Below, piece after piece: positions 1 to 8,612 of a stretch of DNA of 64,000 nt (positions are counted from its first letter, which is position 1; each line of letters begins with the position of its first letter). The notes below the pieces were generated by a model. The model was given only the letters and a program-made list of their open reading frames with translations. It was not told the origin of the DNA and ran no database searches. Source of the DNA: Pseudoips prasinana (taxonomy: Eukaryota; Arthropoda; Insecta; Lepidoptera; Nolidae); contig OX621240.1 in the NCBI GenBank assembly GCA_951640165.1, forward strand, positions 5,840,713 to 5,904,712, given 5' to 3'. A program made the position numbers and the translations under genes.

Positions 1-42
1 TGGGGTATCGTAATACTACATCATACCGTAATCGAATTTTCT

Positions 43-268
43 CCATCATCATCATGTCAGCTGAATAATGTCCACTATAAGACAAAGGCCTCCAAACGAA
101 TACCGCACTAGATATGCCATTAATGCCACGTTTAGGAAACGGGTTGGCGATCGCAGTGTTACAGTCATAAAGAGGAACGCTGTGTCCGTTGTCTGGTAGG
201 TAATCCATCGGGACGACTTCTAAACCTCCACGAGATGAGAGAAACTGTTGATATTCATCACCGTCATT
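43..268 (-). repeat. SINE-E copy
   Basis: Minus-strand copy of an interspersed element whose 3' end (here at low coordinates) reads as catcatcatcatgtcagc and whose body holds the words ggttggcgatcgcagtg and tctggtaggtaatcc. The same body recurs at 505-745, 11797-12055, 43590-43782 and 49180-49425. The tail resembles that of the RTE-like LINE at 47735-48154, so mobilisation by that LINE is inferred. Confidence 0.7.
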
Positions 269-366
269 TGGCAGCCCTATAAAATATATCTAACGTAAAA
301 ATAAGTGGTCATATTCATCACCGTCATTAGACAGCCATATAAAATTTATCCCACGTAAAAATAAGT
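251..366. repeat. 60-bp tandem duplication
   Basis: Two head-to-tail copies of a 60-bp unit beginning atattcatcaccgtcatt, at 251-310 and 311-366. The copies differ at a few positions, so the duplication is not brand new. It sits at the 5' edge of the SINE-E copy. Confidence 0.8.
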
Positions 367-504
367 ATAAAATTCGGTTAAAAAATAATGTTTAAAATTA
401 TTTAACTTCAATTTTCCAAATAACATATACGAGCATTTATTAATTCATTTTTTAATGATGTGTTTCGTTTTATTGATTCGTATAGATGAATTTACATAGG
501 TAAA

Positions 505-745
505 TGCTGTGTGACTGACGGTAAAGAATATCACCTCCCCATCTCAGCCCATGGGAGATGTAGAAGTCGTCCTAAGGGAATATCTCTCAGAGAACGGGCA
601 GCGTCTCTCTGTGTATGAGCATCATACTGCGATCGCCGACCCGTCTGCCAAGCGTGGCGATTCTGGCTTATCCCTTCGAATGATAGACACAATTCATTGT
701 AGAAATCTTTTGGCAAGGCTTTTGTTCAGCAGTGGACTATGTAAA
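505..745 (+). repeat. SINE-E copy
   Basis: Plus-strand SINE-E. It starts near gctgtgtgactgacgg, continues through cacctccccatctcagcc and ends near ttgttcagcagtggact. Short ORFs across it are incidental. Confidence 0.7.
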
Positions 746-1068
746 GTGACGCATTAATTTGTTTGCTTCTAATGAAAAGAGTTCTTGAATTTAGGTCGTC
801 TGACGTCTTTACAATTCTTACAATAGATAACGTTAAGGCTTTATACCTTAAACAGTTTTTTCAGACTCAAATATGCAAGAAACATTTTAATAACCATGTA
901 ATGAGATCGAAAGTGTCAGCCAACTTAATTCTTGAAGATCTGCTTTGATATTAGATGAAGGCTTTATTTTTGTTCACTACTTGGCAGAGATTGTTGTAGA
1001 GGACTTATTTTTTTTTCTTTCTCTTAGTAGAATTGTATTATAACACCGTTATATTTAACTTACTTAAC

Positions 1069-1175
1069 GTATGGGCAGTGGTTACCATAGTGTCAGAGTT
1101 GTTCAAGCCGGCCATTAGGGACATGGTTTGACGAGTATTGCCTAATGGCTTCAACCGGGACCGTCAGCTTAACGC
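1069..1175 (-). repeat. 5S-SINE tail fragment
   Basis: Minus-strand 3' part of the 5S-rRNA-like SINE: gggcagtggttaccatag, then gtcagagttgttcaagcc and aaccgggaccgtcagctt. The 5S-like head is absent here. Fuller copies lie at 18650, 39095, 54724 and 63637. Confidence 0.7.
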
Positions 1176-1183
1176 TCAGAATT

Positions 1184-1428
1184 AATATAATAATATCTGG
1201 GGACAATGTCACACAGATCATCCTAGCCCTAAACTAAGCAAAGCTTGTACTATGGGTACCAGGCGACGATATACATACTTATATAGAAAGATAAATACTT
1301 ATATACATAGAAAACATCCATCAATCAGAAACAAATATTCGTGCTCATCACACAAATATTTGCACTTACCGGGATTCACAGGACCACCAGATTCGTAGAC
1401 AGGAGCACTACCAACTAGGCTACGGTGA
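1184..1428 (-). repeat. SINE-A copy (tRNA-derived)
   Basis: On the minus strand it starts with a tRNA-like head (tagcctagttggtagtgc as A box; a diverged B box here) and ends in the tail ggacattgtccccagatatt. The family recurs about ten times in the window. The B box of this copy has decayed. Confidence 0.8.
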
Positions 1429-1429
1429 C

Positions 1430-1795
1430 TTTTGTGCCGCAGATCGTGGGTTCGATTCCCATCCAGAGACAGATATGTGTGTGCATGTACAAACGCCACC
1501 ACATCCGGCTACCCCAACCTGTCGCATTTCTTTTATAGATTTTCAACTTGATCTCAAAGGCATAAGGTTCACTTTCAATTGGGGAAAGTTGACAGATTGG
1601 GGTAGCTTGATGTGCTGGCGTTTGTACATGACTGTTTTTCCTGAGTATGGGTGTTATTATCCATATATGAATGTATTTACAAAAGTAAATTAGTATGTGT
1701 ACTATATCAGTTATCTGGTTTCCATACTACAAGATCTGCTTAGTTTGGGATCAGATGGCCGTGTATGAATAATGTTCCAGGAAAATATACGGCAA
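1430..1795 (+). repeat. SINE-B copy, interrupted by MITE M1
   Basis: tRNA-like B box gtgggttcgattcccatcc, then acagatatgtgtgtgcatg. The body resumes after the M1 insertion with ctgtttttcctgagtatggg and ends ggatcagatggccgtg...aatgttcc. It directly abuts the SINE-A copy, so the two tRNA-like heads face each other. Confidence 0.7.
1486..1628. mobile_element. M1 MITE, 143 bp
   Basis: Terminal inverted repeats of about 38 bp: tgtacaaacgccaccacatc at the left and the near complement of it ending ggcgtttgtaca at the right, each followed inward by a conserved ctaccccaa(c/t)ctgtc word. It has no coding capacity. A copy of identical length is at 43087-43229 and a truncated one at 11257-11361. The target duplication is ambiguous because the end is palindromic (tgtaca). 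Confidence 0.85.
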
Positions 1796-2114
1796 AAATC
1801 TCATCAAAATATCTAACTGGCCTAAAGTATTTCGCCAGAAGTTAAATTTCGCCGGATACCTCTGTTCGTGATCTAACATTTACCAAATAGTTCGAAAGTT
1901 TCAGTAGCAGGAATTCCAGCCGTTACCAGCTTCAATCTCTTAGAAATATGGCAAATGAATTTTGTATCGAATATTTGTGACAGGTTATTGGTATTTGAGG
2001 GATGGACGTAAATCGGTCAAAAAGAGGTCACGATAACCCCAGCGTGCGATTGACAGGTGCTTTCAAAGACTAAACCACGATGATATAAAATTAGGATGTC
2101 ACTATTCTATTGTA
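1796..2114. other. No gene seen
   Basis: AT-rich sequence between the SINE pair and the foldback. I recognise no ORF, RNA gene or repeat. Confidence 0.4.
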
Positions 2115-2645
2115 AAGTAGTAAAAATTTTAGACTTAAACTAGATAATTAAACATAATCTCTTGACAATAACTTGACACGAGCTAGCTAAATATCATTGC
2201 TGTAATAAAATAAATTTTATAAATGTTTTCATACAATATGTACCTAAATATCTATGTTACTAGAAATATTATCTAATGTATACAACTATATTACTACAAA
2301 CATGTTCTGACTATTTACAAGCGCTTTTTTAAAGTCAACGTGAATAAAAACCTTTTTTATTTTATTTTATTTATTTATGTATTGTAATCCAAGCTTATTT
2401 TATTCATATAAATAAATAAAAAATAAAATAAAAAAGGTTTTTATTCACGTTGACTTTAAAAAAGCGCTTGTAAATAGTCAGAACATGTTTGTAGTAATAC
2501 AGTTATTATTTCTAGTTACTTATTACAGATATTTAGGTACTCGGAATGTTAAAACATTTATACAAATTATTTTATAATGGTAGTGACATTTAGCTAGTTT
2601 GTATTAAGTTATTGTCAAGGAGATTATGTTTAGTTGAAGTTTTTA
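2115..2645. repeat. Foldback element with ~250-bp arms
   Basis: A long inverted repeat. The core arms around 2290-2370 and 2415-2495 match almost perfectly (tactacaaacatgttctgac against gtcagaacatgtttgtagta). The similarity extends outward with more divergence to caataacttgacacgagc on the left and gtattaagttattgtcaagg on the right. A single arm of the same family lies at 12440-12700, which suggests two elements inserted head to head or a foldback-type transposon. No ORF. Confidence 0.8.
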
Positions 2646-2749
2646 TATATTTTTCATGTTCTACTAGTTGTGCCCCGCAGTTTTACCCGCGTTAACCTTT
2701 ATAAATTATAACCTATGTGTTAATCTAGGTTATCAGCTAACTACATACC

Positions 2750-5700
2750 TGGGCAGAATGGGCCCAGTGTTGTAGCATTTTCTTACCTATCTTAAAATGA
2801 AGATATGAATAATCTCAACATTTTGTTCTATGGCAGCATTACTCTAAATATTCAAATAAAAAAGTTACAGCGGTTACAAAAGTCCAATATTTACCGTTAC
2901 AAATGCTAATATTATGACCTAATGATGCCCGTATATAATTATTATACATTTACGTTGTGTTATTTAATTATGAATAGCATAAATGAACTATTAGAAAGAG
3001 ACAAAGTACTCAGGGAGCAGGACAGAACATGCACTCATGTTGTTAAAAACCGGTTAGCGCAAGTGCAGGTAGCGATCTTTATCGATAGTACAGGAGCGAG
3101 CGGGACATACTCATTACCGGAGCGTGAGAGAGTGAGTGAGATAGCACATAACCATCGCGCTTCCTTGATCGCACTTGCGCCCTTGTCAGTCGTAACGGAG
3201 CCATTTTGCAGTGCGCGTGTTTTCTTTCTTTCTCCACCATTCTTGCTACCTACGACTAACTACTTTGGACTTAATAACGGATTCTTGTGTTTGCCTTACG
3301 ATTGGACAAGTTGAATAGTTTCATCAAAATGGAACAACGTGAAAGGTGTATAACGTGTTCTCGGTCGGTATTTCAAGACAGGAATCGACGTACTTTAACC
3401 CGCGAACATATGGAAGCGCATCCAGGCTTCACTAATTATGTTTTGGAGCGGATCAACATAGAAGAGGTCAGTAAAACAGGTTCGTTAAATAAATAATTGT
3501 CATAATAATTATAGGTACCTTTGTTGTAAATATCTATTTATTCACGAATCGGGTTGCTTTGTAAGTAATTGTATGTATGTACAACTGTACAGGTACGACA
3601 TAAAACCAACCAGCAGGGTTTAATCAACATAATATATATAACAACTGGATAAAACAGATTATTCGTTAGTATTTTTCATACTTAAAATGTCATCGATGTC
3701 ATTTTCCCGTCTAACGGGCGCTGTCAAAAAGCCGTTGTATGTCATGCGATCGTGACACGGGCGCTCTTCCCGCACGTCATATTTGAGTCATAAGCAGAAT
3801 AGCTTTCGATTTACTGGCACGTCGAGCCAATAGACATTCGATGGATCAGGACTATCGTTGAAATGGCTTTTCGGCACAACGAACACTTGATCTAATGACT
3901 ATTTGAAATTGTGATAGGTACATCGATGCTATGGATTTTCGGCAATTAGGACGTTCGATCTGATGACTTCGGGGAATTAGCCATAATTATGACATTCGAA
4001 ATCAAGCAGTAAAATCAAATCTGATAGTTGCCAAATGACACGTTTTTCTGCATATAAACTATCCTTCACTTGTATGGGAATATGCACTGTATTTGATCAA
4101 AGGACTTTGTATTGGCTTATTCAGGTTCAACAACTACTTTATTTTTTTCAGGGCACCCTGAATGGAAATCAATACATGTGCTATCGTTGTTGGGTGGCAG
4201 CAAATCGCCAAGAAGCCAGGCACGTAGAACAAGAACGGAGACAAAACGAAGAACAGCAAGACGAGCAAGTAAATGATGAACAATCGCGTCCTACTACAGT
4301 ACCAACTTATAAACGGTTAGCAAATACCTCTCGTCGATGCTTATTTCATGGATGCCTTAATGAAGATCGTCACAGAGTGCCCCATTTCATTAAAATATAT
4401 TTATTGACAGAACATAACGTATATGTTCCTCAGGATGCACGAATATGTCAAGACCACATACGTTCAAATGAATGGAGCGAATTATATGACCATGCTGAGA
4501 CGGTATTTACGCCAGATCAATTGAAAGATATCATTGATACTTTAAAAGACGCTTACAACAAAAAATCCGGCATAGATTTTGATAACATTGAGTCAATTTC
4601 TCCCAATGAACTATATTATCGAACGGGATTGACGCACGATCAATTCGATATTGTTCTCCAAGAGACTCCATCTCTAACTGAGCAAACAAAACGTCCAAAA
4701 ACTGTGTTGGGATCTTACTTGATGAAAATAAGATCGGGTGAGCCAGATGACAGAATTGCGTGCCATTTAAATGTTAGTAGGAGAACACTGGAGCGTTATT
4801 TTAAAATAATACGTGACTGTTTGACCAGAGAGTTTGTTTTGCGGCATCTGGGTTACGACCACATAAGCCGCGATGAGATTATTGCACACAATCTGACAGT
4901 ACCAACAGCATTATTTGGACAAACCGTAGACCCAAAAGCCATAATACTGTGTGACGGAACTTACATCTACATACAGAAAAGTAAAAACTTCTTGTTCCAA
5001 AAAAGAACGTATAGCCTACATAAGTATAAAAACTTACTAAAACCATTCCTTTTGGTCTGTTCAGATGGTGACAGAAGTGCGACTCAACTTACAAATGAGC
5101 AAGCTAATAAATCAAGATTAATAACGATTGTACGTTGGGTCATAGAGGTAATAAACGGATGGTATAAACGGGACTTTAAAATATTTCGTAACCAATTATT
5201 TAATAAGTCATTGCCACATTTATTTACTGATTTTCGGATTGCTGGAGCACTGTTGAATGCATTTAGAGAGCCTTTGCGTGACAGTACTAATGCCGCCGCC
5301 TTTTCTGAACGAATACATAGCCGAATGAGTAACGATAATACATTGGGCAACTATATAGTTGAGCATAACGTAAACCGGCAGCGAGCGTCGTTTGTGACAT
5401 TGACGGATGAGTCAGTAAATGTGCCGTTCCCAATACTCACAGATGAAGACATTATTTTATTCAGTCTAGGAACATACCATTTAAGTCTGGCACGTTCTTA
5501 CGTCGGCGAACACTTGCGTGGTGGCGTTTACAATATTCAGGTGTGTGTAACTCCAAGTCCAAGGATGACAGAATATGGATTAGCAACGGACACCTGGACG
5601 TTAATGAGAGGTCGTATTTTATCACGACACAGGTCAAATACGACATATTATACTTATATATTGATGAACTCCAATGTTCAGGACATTAATGCTATCCACG

Positions 5701-6338
5701 CATATTATTGTTCATGCTTAACAGGAATGAGGACTGTTGGAGCATGCGCCCATGTCGTCAGTATTATATGGTACTTCGGTATTGGAAGGCATTTAGAAAA
5801 CTTTGTTGGCCCCGCAAGTGCCTGGGACGAGATTATTATTGAGAGCAACAACACTCATTAGGACAATTCTTTACAGTTTAGTAAGAACTAACGCCTTATC
5901 CTTGTCGTTCTGAGTTTCGACGGTACCCAGTAGTGGGATACTAATCGGCTGATTATGCATGAATATGTTATATTTTAGTGAATAAAGATGTTTCATTTTC
6001 ATAATCAAAAGTATTTTTCAATTATAGTCCTATCCCAATACCGAAATAAAGAATATTTTTACACTACTTATTCTTAAACTGAATTGTTCAAGGTGTCATA
6101 TAAAAGAGAATAATGCATTCCAACTGGCAACATGTAGACACAATTTTGTATGCGCATCATTAAGCCAAACTATTAGCTTGTATAATTATTGATTATTTAG
6201 AACAGCTGTAACTTGTTTTTTTAATGCATTAGAGCTGTGCTGCTTTATAGTAAAATGTTGAGATTACTCAGATCTGTATTTTAAGGTAGGTAAAAAAGTG
6301 CTACAACACTGGGCCCACGGTCCATATAAAGTTGCCCA
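2750..6338 (+). mobile_element. DNA transposon with 88-bp inverted repeats, DDE/SWIM transposase
   Basis: Inverted repeats are at 2760-2847 (gggcccagtgttgtagca...) and 6229-6316 (...tgctacaacactgggccc), roughly 80% or more alike over 88 bp. Short outer words tgggca and tgccca at 2750 and 6333-6338 may mark the true ends. Inside is a two-exon transposase gene. No clear target duplication could be set because the host H4 copy is diverged at the junction. The spliced gene and recognisable ends suggest a fairly young element, but the transposase seems to lack part of its catalytic core. Confidence 0.85.
3329..5861 (+). CDS. Two-exon DDE_Tnp_4-like transposase with C-terminal SWIM zinc finger
   Basis: Exon 1 is 3329-3466 (ATG, 46 codons) and ends gaagag|gtcagt. 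Exon 2 is 4152-5861 and follows tttttttcag|ggc. The reading frame is kept, giving about 615 residues. Seen in the protein: CITC early in exon 1 and CYRC at the start of exon 2, which splicing unites into a putative zinc ribbon; a second Cys/His cluster (RRCLFHGC...RICQDH) around residues 110-155; an HTH-like segment (RIACHLNVSRRTLERYFK); ILCDGTYIYI with the first catalytic Asp; NKSRLITIVRWVIEVINGWYK, which carries the likely catalytic Glu; and YYCSCLTG...GACAHV, a SWIM motif. The first Asp and the Glu are only 64 residues apart, and the stretch expected to hold the middle Asp appears deleted in frame after LLVCSDG. The copy is therefore probably catalytically dead although its ORF is open. The family assignment is from motif memory; Harbinger/IS5-like relatives are likely. 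Confidence 0.8.
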
Positions 6339-6441
6339 TTGTTCTTTCATTGAAATCGCTCCAGCCGTTTAGACGTGAAGAAGTAGCAAACATACACACT
6401 CACACAGTCACAAACTTTCGCCTTTATAATATTAGTGTGAT

Positions 6442-7129
6442 CGTAAATATCTTTAAAAACTCCGTCTTTGTCATAAAGGTGTCGAGCTTAGTACAGACTC
6501 CATTGCAGCTCTCTCAAAGGTCTAACGTAAGCTAAATGTTGTTTCTTAAACCCTTAAAACTAATGTATGTACCGTTAAGAGAGAAATAAACGGTTATTTA
6601 TTTATTTTGTTTATTATTAATAACTCCGTGCGGAAGATCAATTCTCACATGGTATCTAGTATAAGGCGTGAATGATGTGGAATGATTAATCTACGCCCAC
6701 ACTGGATGAAATGTGGTGGTGATATTCTTTACGTGAAAAATATCGTGTACTCAATCGTACTGATTACAAAACAGTGTAAAATGACCTCTATTACGTAGCA
6801 AACACGACGACAAAGACTCATGTTTCTCTACAGCCGTGGTCAAACTGTACCATGTGGGCCACTAGTGCCGCCCAACCGAACGTGATACCAAACAATGACT
6901 ACCAACACTATTATACATAATATAAAATATGAAGAAACACAGCATATTACATGAACACATATTTATTTATTTAATATTAAGGAAGACCAACAGCACATAA
7001 AAACAGTTATAAAAAGCTAAATAGTAATTGAAGGCCAATTACAGGTCTCCACGCATAGACTGTGGTATATGTTATACATATGTGATCAGCTTAAATTAAT
7101 TAATTTAAGTCTAAGTGTTAAATTTAGAG
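6442..7129. other. No gene seen
   Basis: AT-rich flank of the H4/transposon nest. Short ORFs here have no recognisable motif. Confidence 0.4.
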
Positions 7130-7180
7130 AAAAAGTCTAGGCTGACTACCCGTGAGACGGGTAGTCAGCCTAGACTTTTT
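7130..7180. repeat. Perfect 22-bp-stem hairpin
   Basis: Arms 7130-7151 and 7159-7180 are exact complements (aaaaagtctaggctgactac...), with a 7-nt loop gtgagac and a run of T at the right end. It resembles a small foldback. I see no precursor-like flanking pairing that would favour a microRNA. Confidence 0.9.
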
Positions 7181-7466
7181 GTTTTGTTGCCTTGACGTTT
7201 CAGTTTTATTGACAAATATGTCAAGATTAAAAGATTTTATTTGTTTATTTAACAAATTGCTTGTTCGCCATAGGAATTCATTTTGACAATAGTTTGTTGA
7301 TACTAACGGAATGAAATGAACGAGATGAAATGTTGAAACTTATTTCCTATAATGGTATGATTTCCACCAGAAAACAGGTAAACACATAAAAACGCACACA
7401 CACAAAGCCATACTCACACTAATATAATCACTGTGATATCAGTCAATCAAATCAATCACACAACAT

Positions 7467-7519
7467 GATTGCAATTATATTTATGTGTGATTAAATAACA
7501 CATAAATATACTTGCAATC
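7467..7519. repeat. 22-bp-stem hairpin
   Basis: Arms 7467-7488 (gattgcaattatatttatgt) and 7498-7519 pair at 21 of 22 positions around a 9-nt loop. It lies among repeated cacaca/tcacac words and is probably the end region of a small MITE. Confidence 0.8.
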
Positions 7520-7617
7520 ACACAACATACTGACGTGGAAATTAATTAATAGTAATTCTTTTTTAATTAATTTCTCAAATATAGTTAACTATCAATTAAT
7601 TACTGAGGCTGTTTCAT

Positions 7618-7917
7618 TTACATAAATGGAACCGTTTGAGACACAAGAAACATTTTCATTTTCAAGACTGATTTTGTATATGAAATTAAAAAAGTACGTG
7701 AGTTTTTTACATACATTTTTGTTTGACATCCATTTTCTTCTAATGATTGATCATTGAAAATTGTCATTACGAAAAATCTTTCTGCACCTTTGTTGATGGT
7801 ATAATTAGGAACTGCAATATTTGATATTTCTATTGCTTGGAGGTCTACACTTAAATACACTATTTTCAAATTCGTGTGAGTAATACTAACAATAAAAGCA
7901 ATTAATTTTCTCAACAC
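7618..7917 (-). other. Unrecognised 99-codon open frame
   Basis: An AT-rich open frame with a mixed hydrophobic and polar composition. I do not recognise a domain, no splice-supported neighbour joins it, and it is not in frame with the cyclase gene. It could be chance or a relic of a retroelement. Confidence 0.15.
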
Positions 7918-8277
7918 AATTAAGGTTCATATTCTAGCGAGTAACAATGCATTAGAGTACCAAACTGGAACCTAACCCTGGTAAGAGCGTTGCCTGATGT
8001 AGGTTAAAGGAAGGCTTGTTAATTAAGCAGGTCATAAAAAGTACATAAAATTTGTAAGTGAGGACATCGTAAATTTTTCGTCCTTTTTGTTATTTGTACT
8101 GTGTGTAATTATATACAAACATTTCGGCATGTTTAGATACACTTATCACCTAGAGTGGAAAGGATTTGATTGCGAGATGGCAATAGGACCCTTAGTACTA
8201 GCATAATAAAACATTATCTGCTTGAACGTTGTAGCGTAGTCAGTTTAAAGATTTGTTTCGACGAAACAATAGAAGGG

Positions 8278-8380
8278 CAAGGTGATAAAGCAAGTGCATC
8301 ACCCGGTGGTTAAGGGATCACCGCCGCCAAAGGACACTCGCAACACCAGATCGCCCGCAAGAGCGTTGCTGAATAGGCTC
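8278..8380 (+). repeat. R3 repeat fragment
   Basis: Fragment with cacccggtggttaagggatcaccgccgcc and ggacactcgcaacaccag, the same words as the longer copies at 33165-33424 and 59990-60290. Confidence 0.6.
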
Positions 8381-8471
8381 GCTTCTTTAAGGTTACATAC
8401 ATTTATATATATACCCAAGATATCTAAATTGATTGTCAGATATATAAAAGAAGTAAGTATACATATATTAC

Positions 8472-8612
8472 CTCGGCAGCATCCGGTTCAGAAGATCATC
8501 AGTCCTCCGCTTCTCCTGTAGTAATTGTTCAGTTCTGGCTGCCACTATCGCCTCAAGGTTGGACGCGTACTTTTCCATCATGGCCAGCATGTTGTCAAAT
8601 ATGTTGGTTTTC
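8472..8612 (-). CDS. Gyc32E: Receptor guanylate cyclase exon: dimerisation/linker helix
   Basis: Acceptor tttgtccag|g and donor ccgag|gtaata. The exon encodes [20 protein letters not shown] followed by a charged heptad-like helix ending LLNRMLPR, the linker that joins the kinase-homology domain to the cyclase domain in all receptor guanylate cyclases. The first base completes the Met codon from exon 16933-17110. The next exon should begin the cyclase catalytic domain and is not seen downstream in the window. Confidence 0.95.

Larger units (their letters stand above)
2663..6441 (-). repeat. H4 Helitron-like repeat split by a DNA transposon
   Basis: The H4 family (about 190 bp, minus strand here) starts actagttgtgccccgc at 2663. 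It is broken at 2749 and resumes at about 6339 with cattgaaatcgctccagccg, ending ataatattagtgtga. The intact copy at 17605-17790 shows the same order without the 3.6-kb insert, so this is one older copy opened by the transposon at 2750-6338. Confidence 0.85.

Noticed and set aside
7152..7180. Rho-independent terminator
   Set aside because: Stem and T tail look the part, but the surroundings are eukaryotic introns and transposons.
1..8471. Cyclase catalytic exons downstream of 8472
   Set aside because: I looked on the minus strand for the conserved FSDIVGFT-type motif and saw none; the exons presumably lie left of the window.
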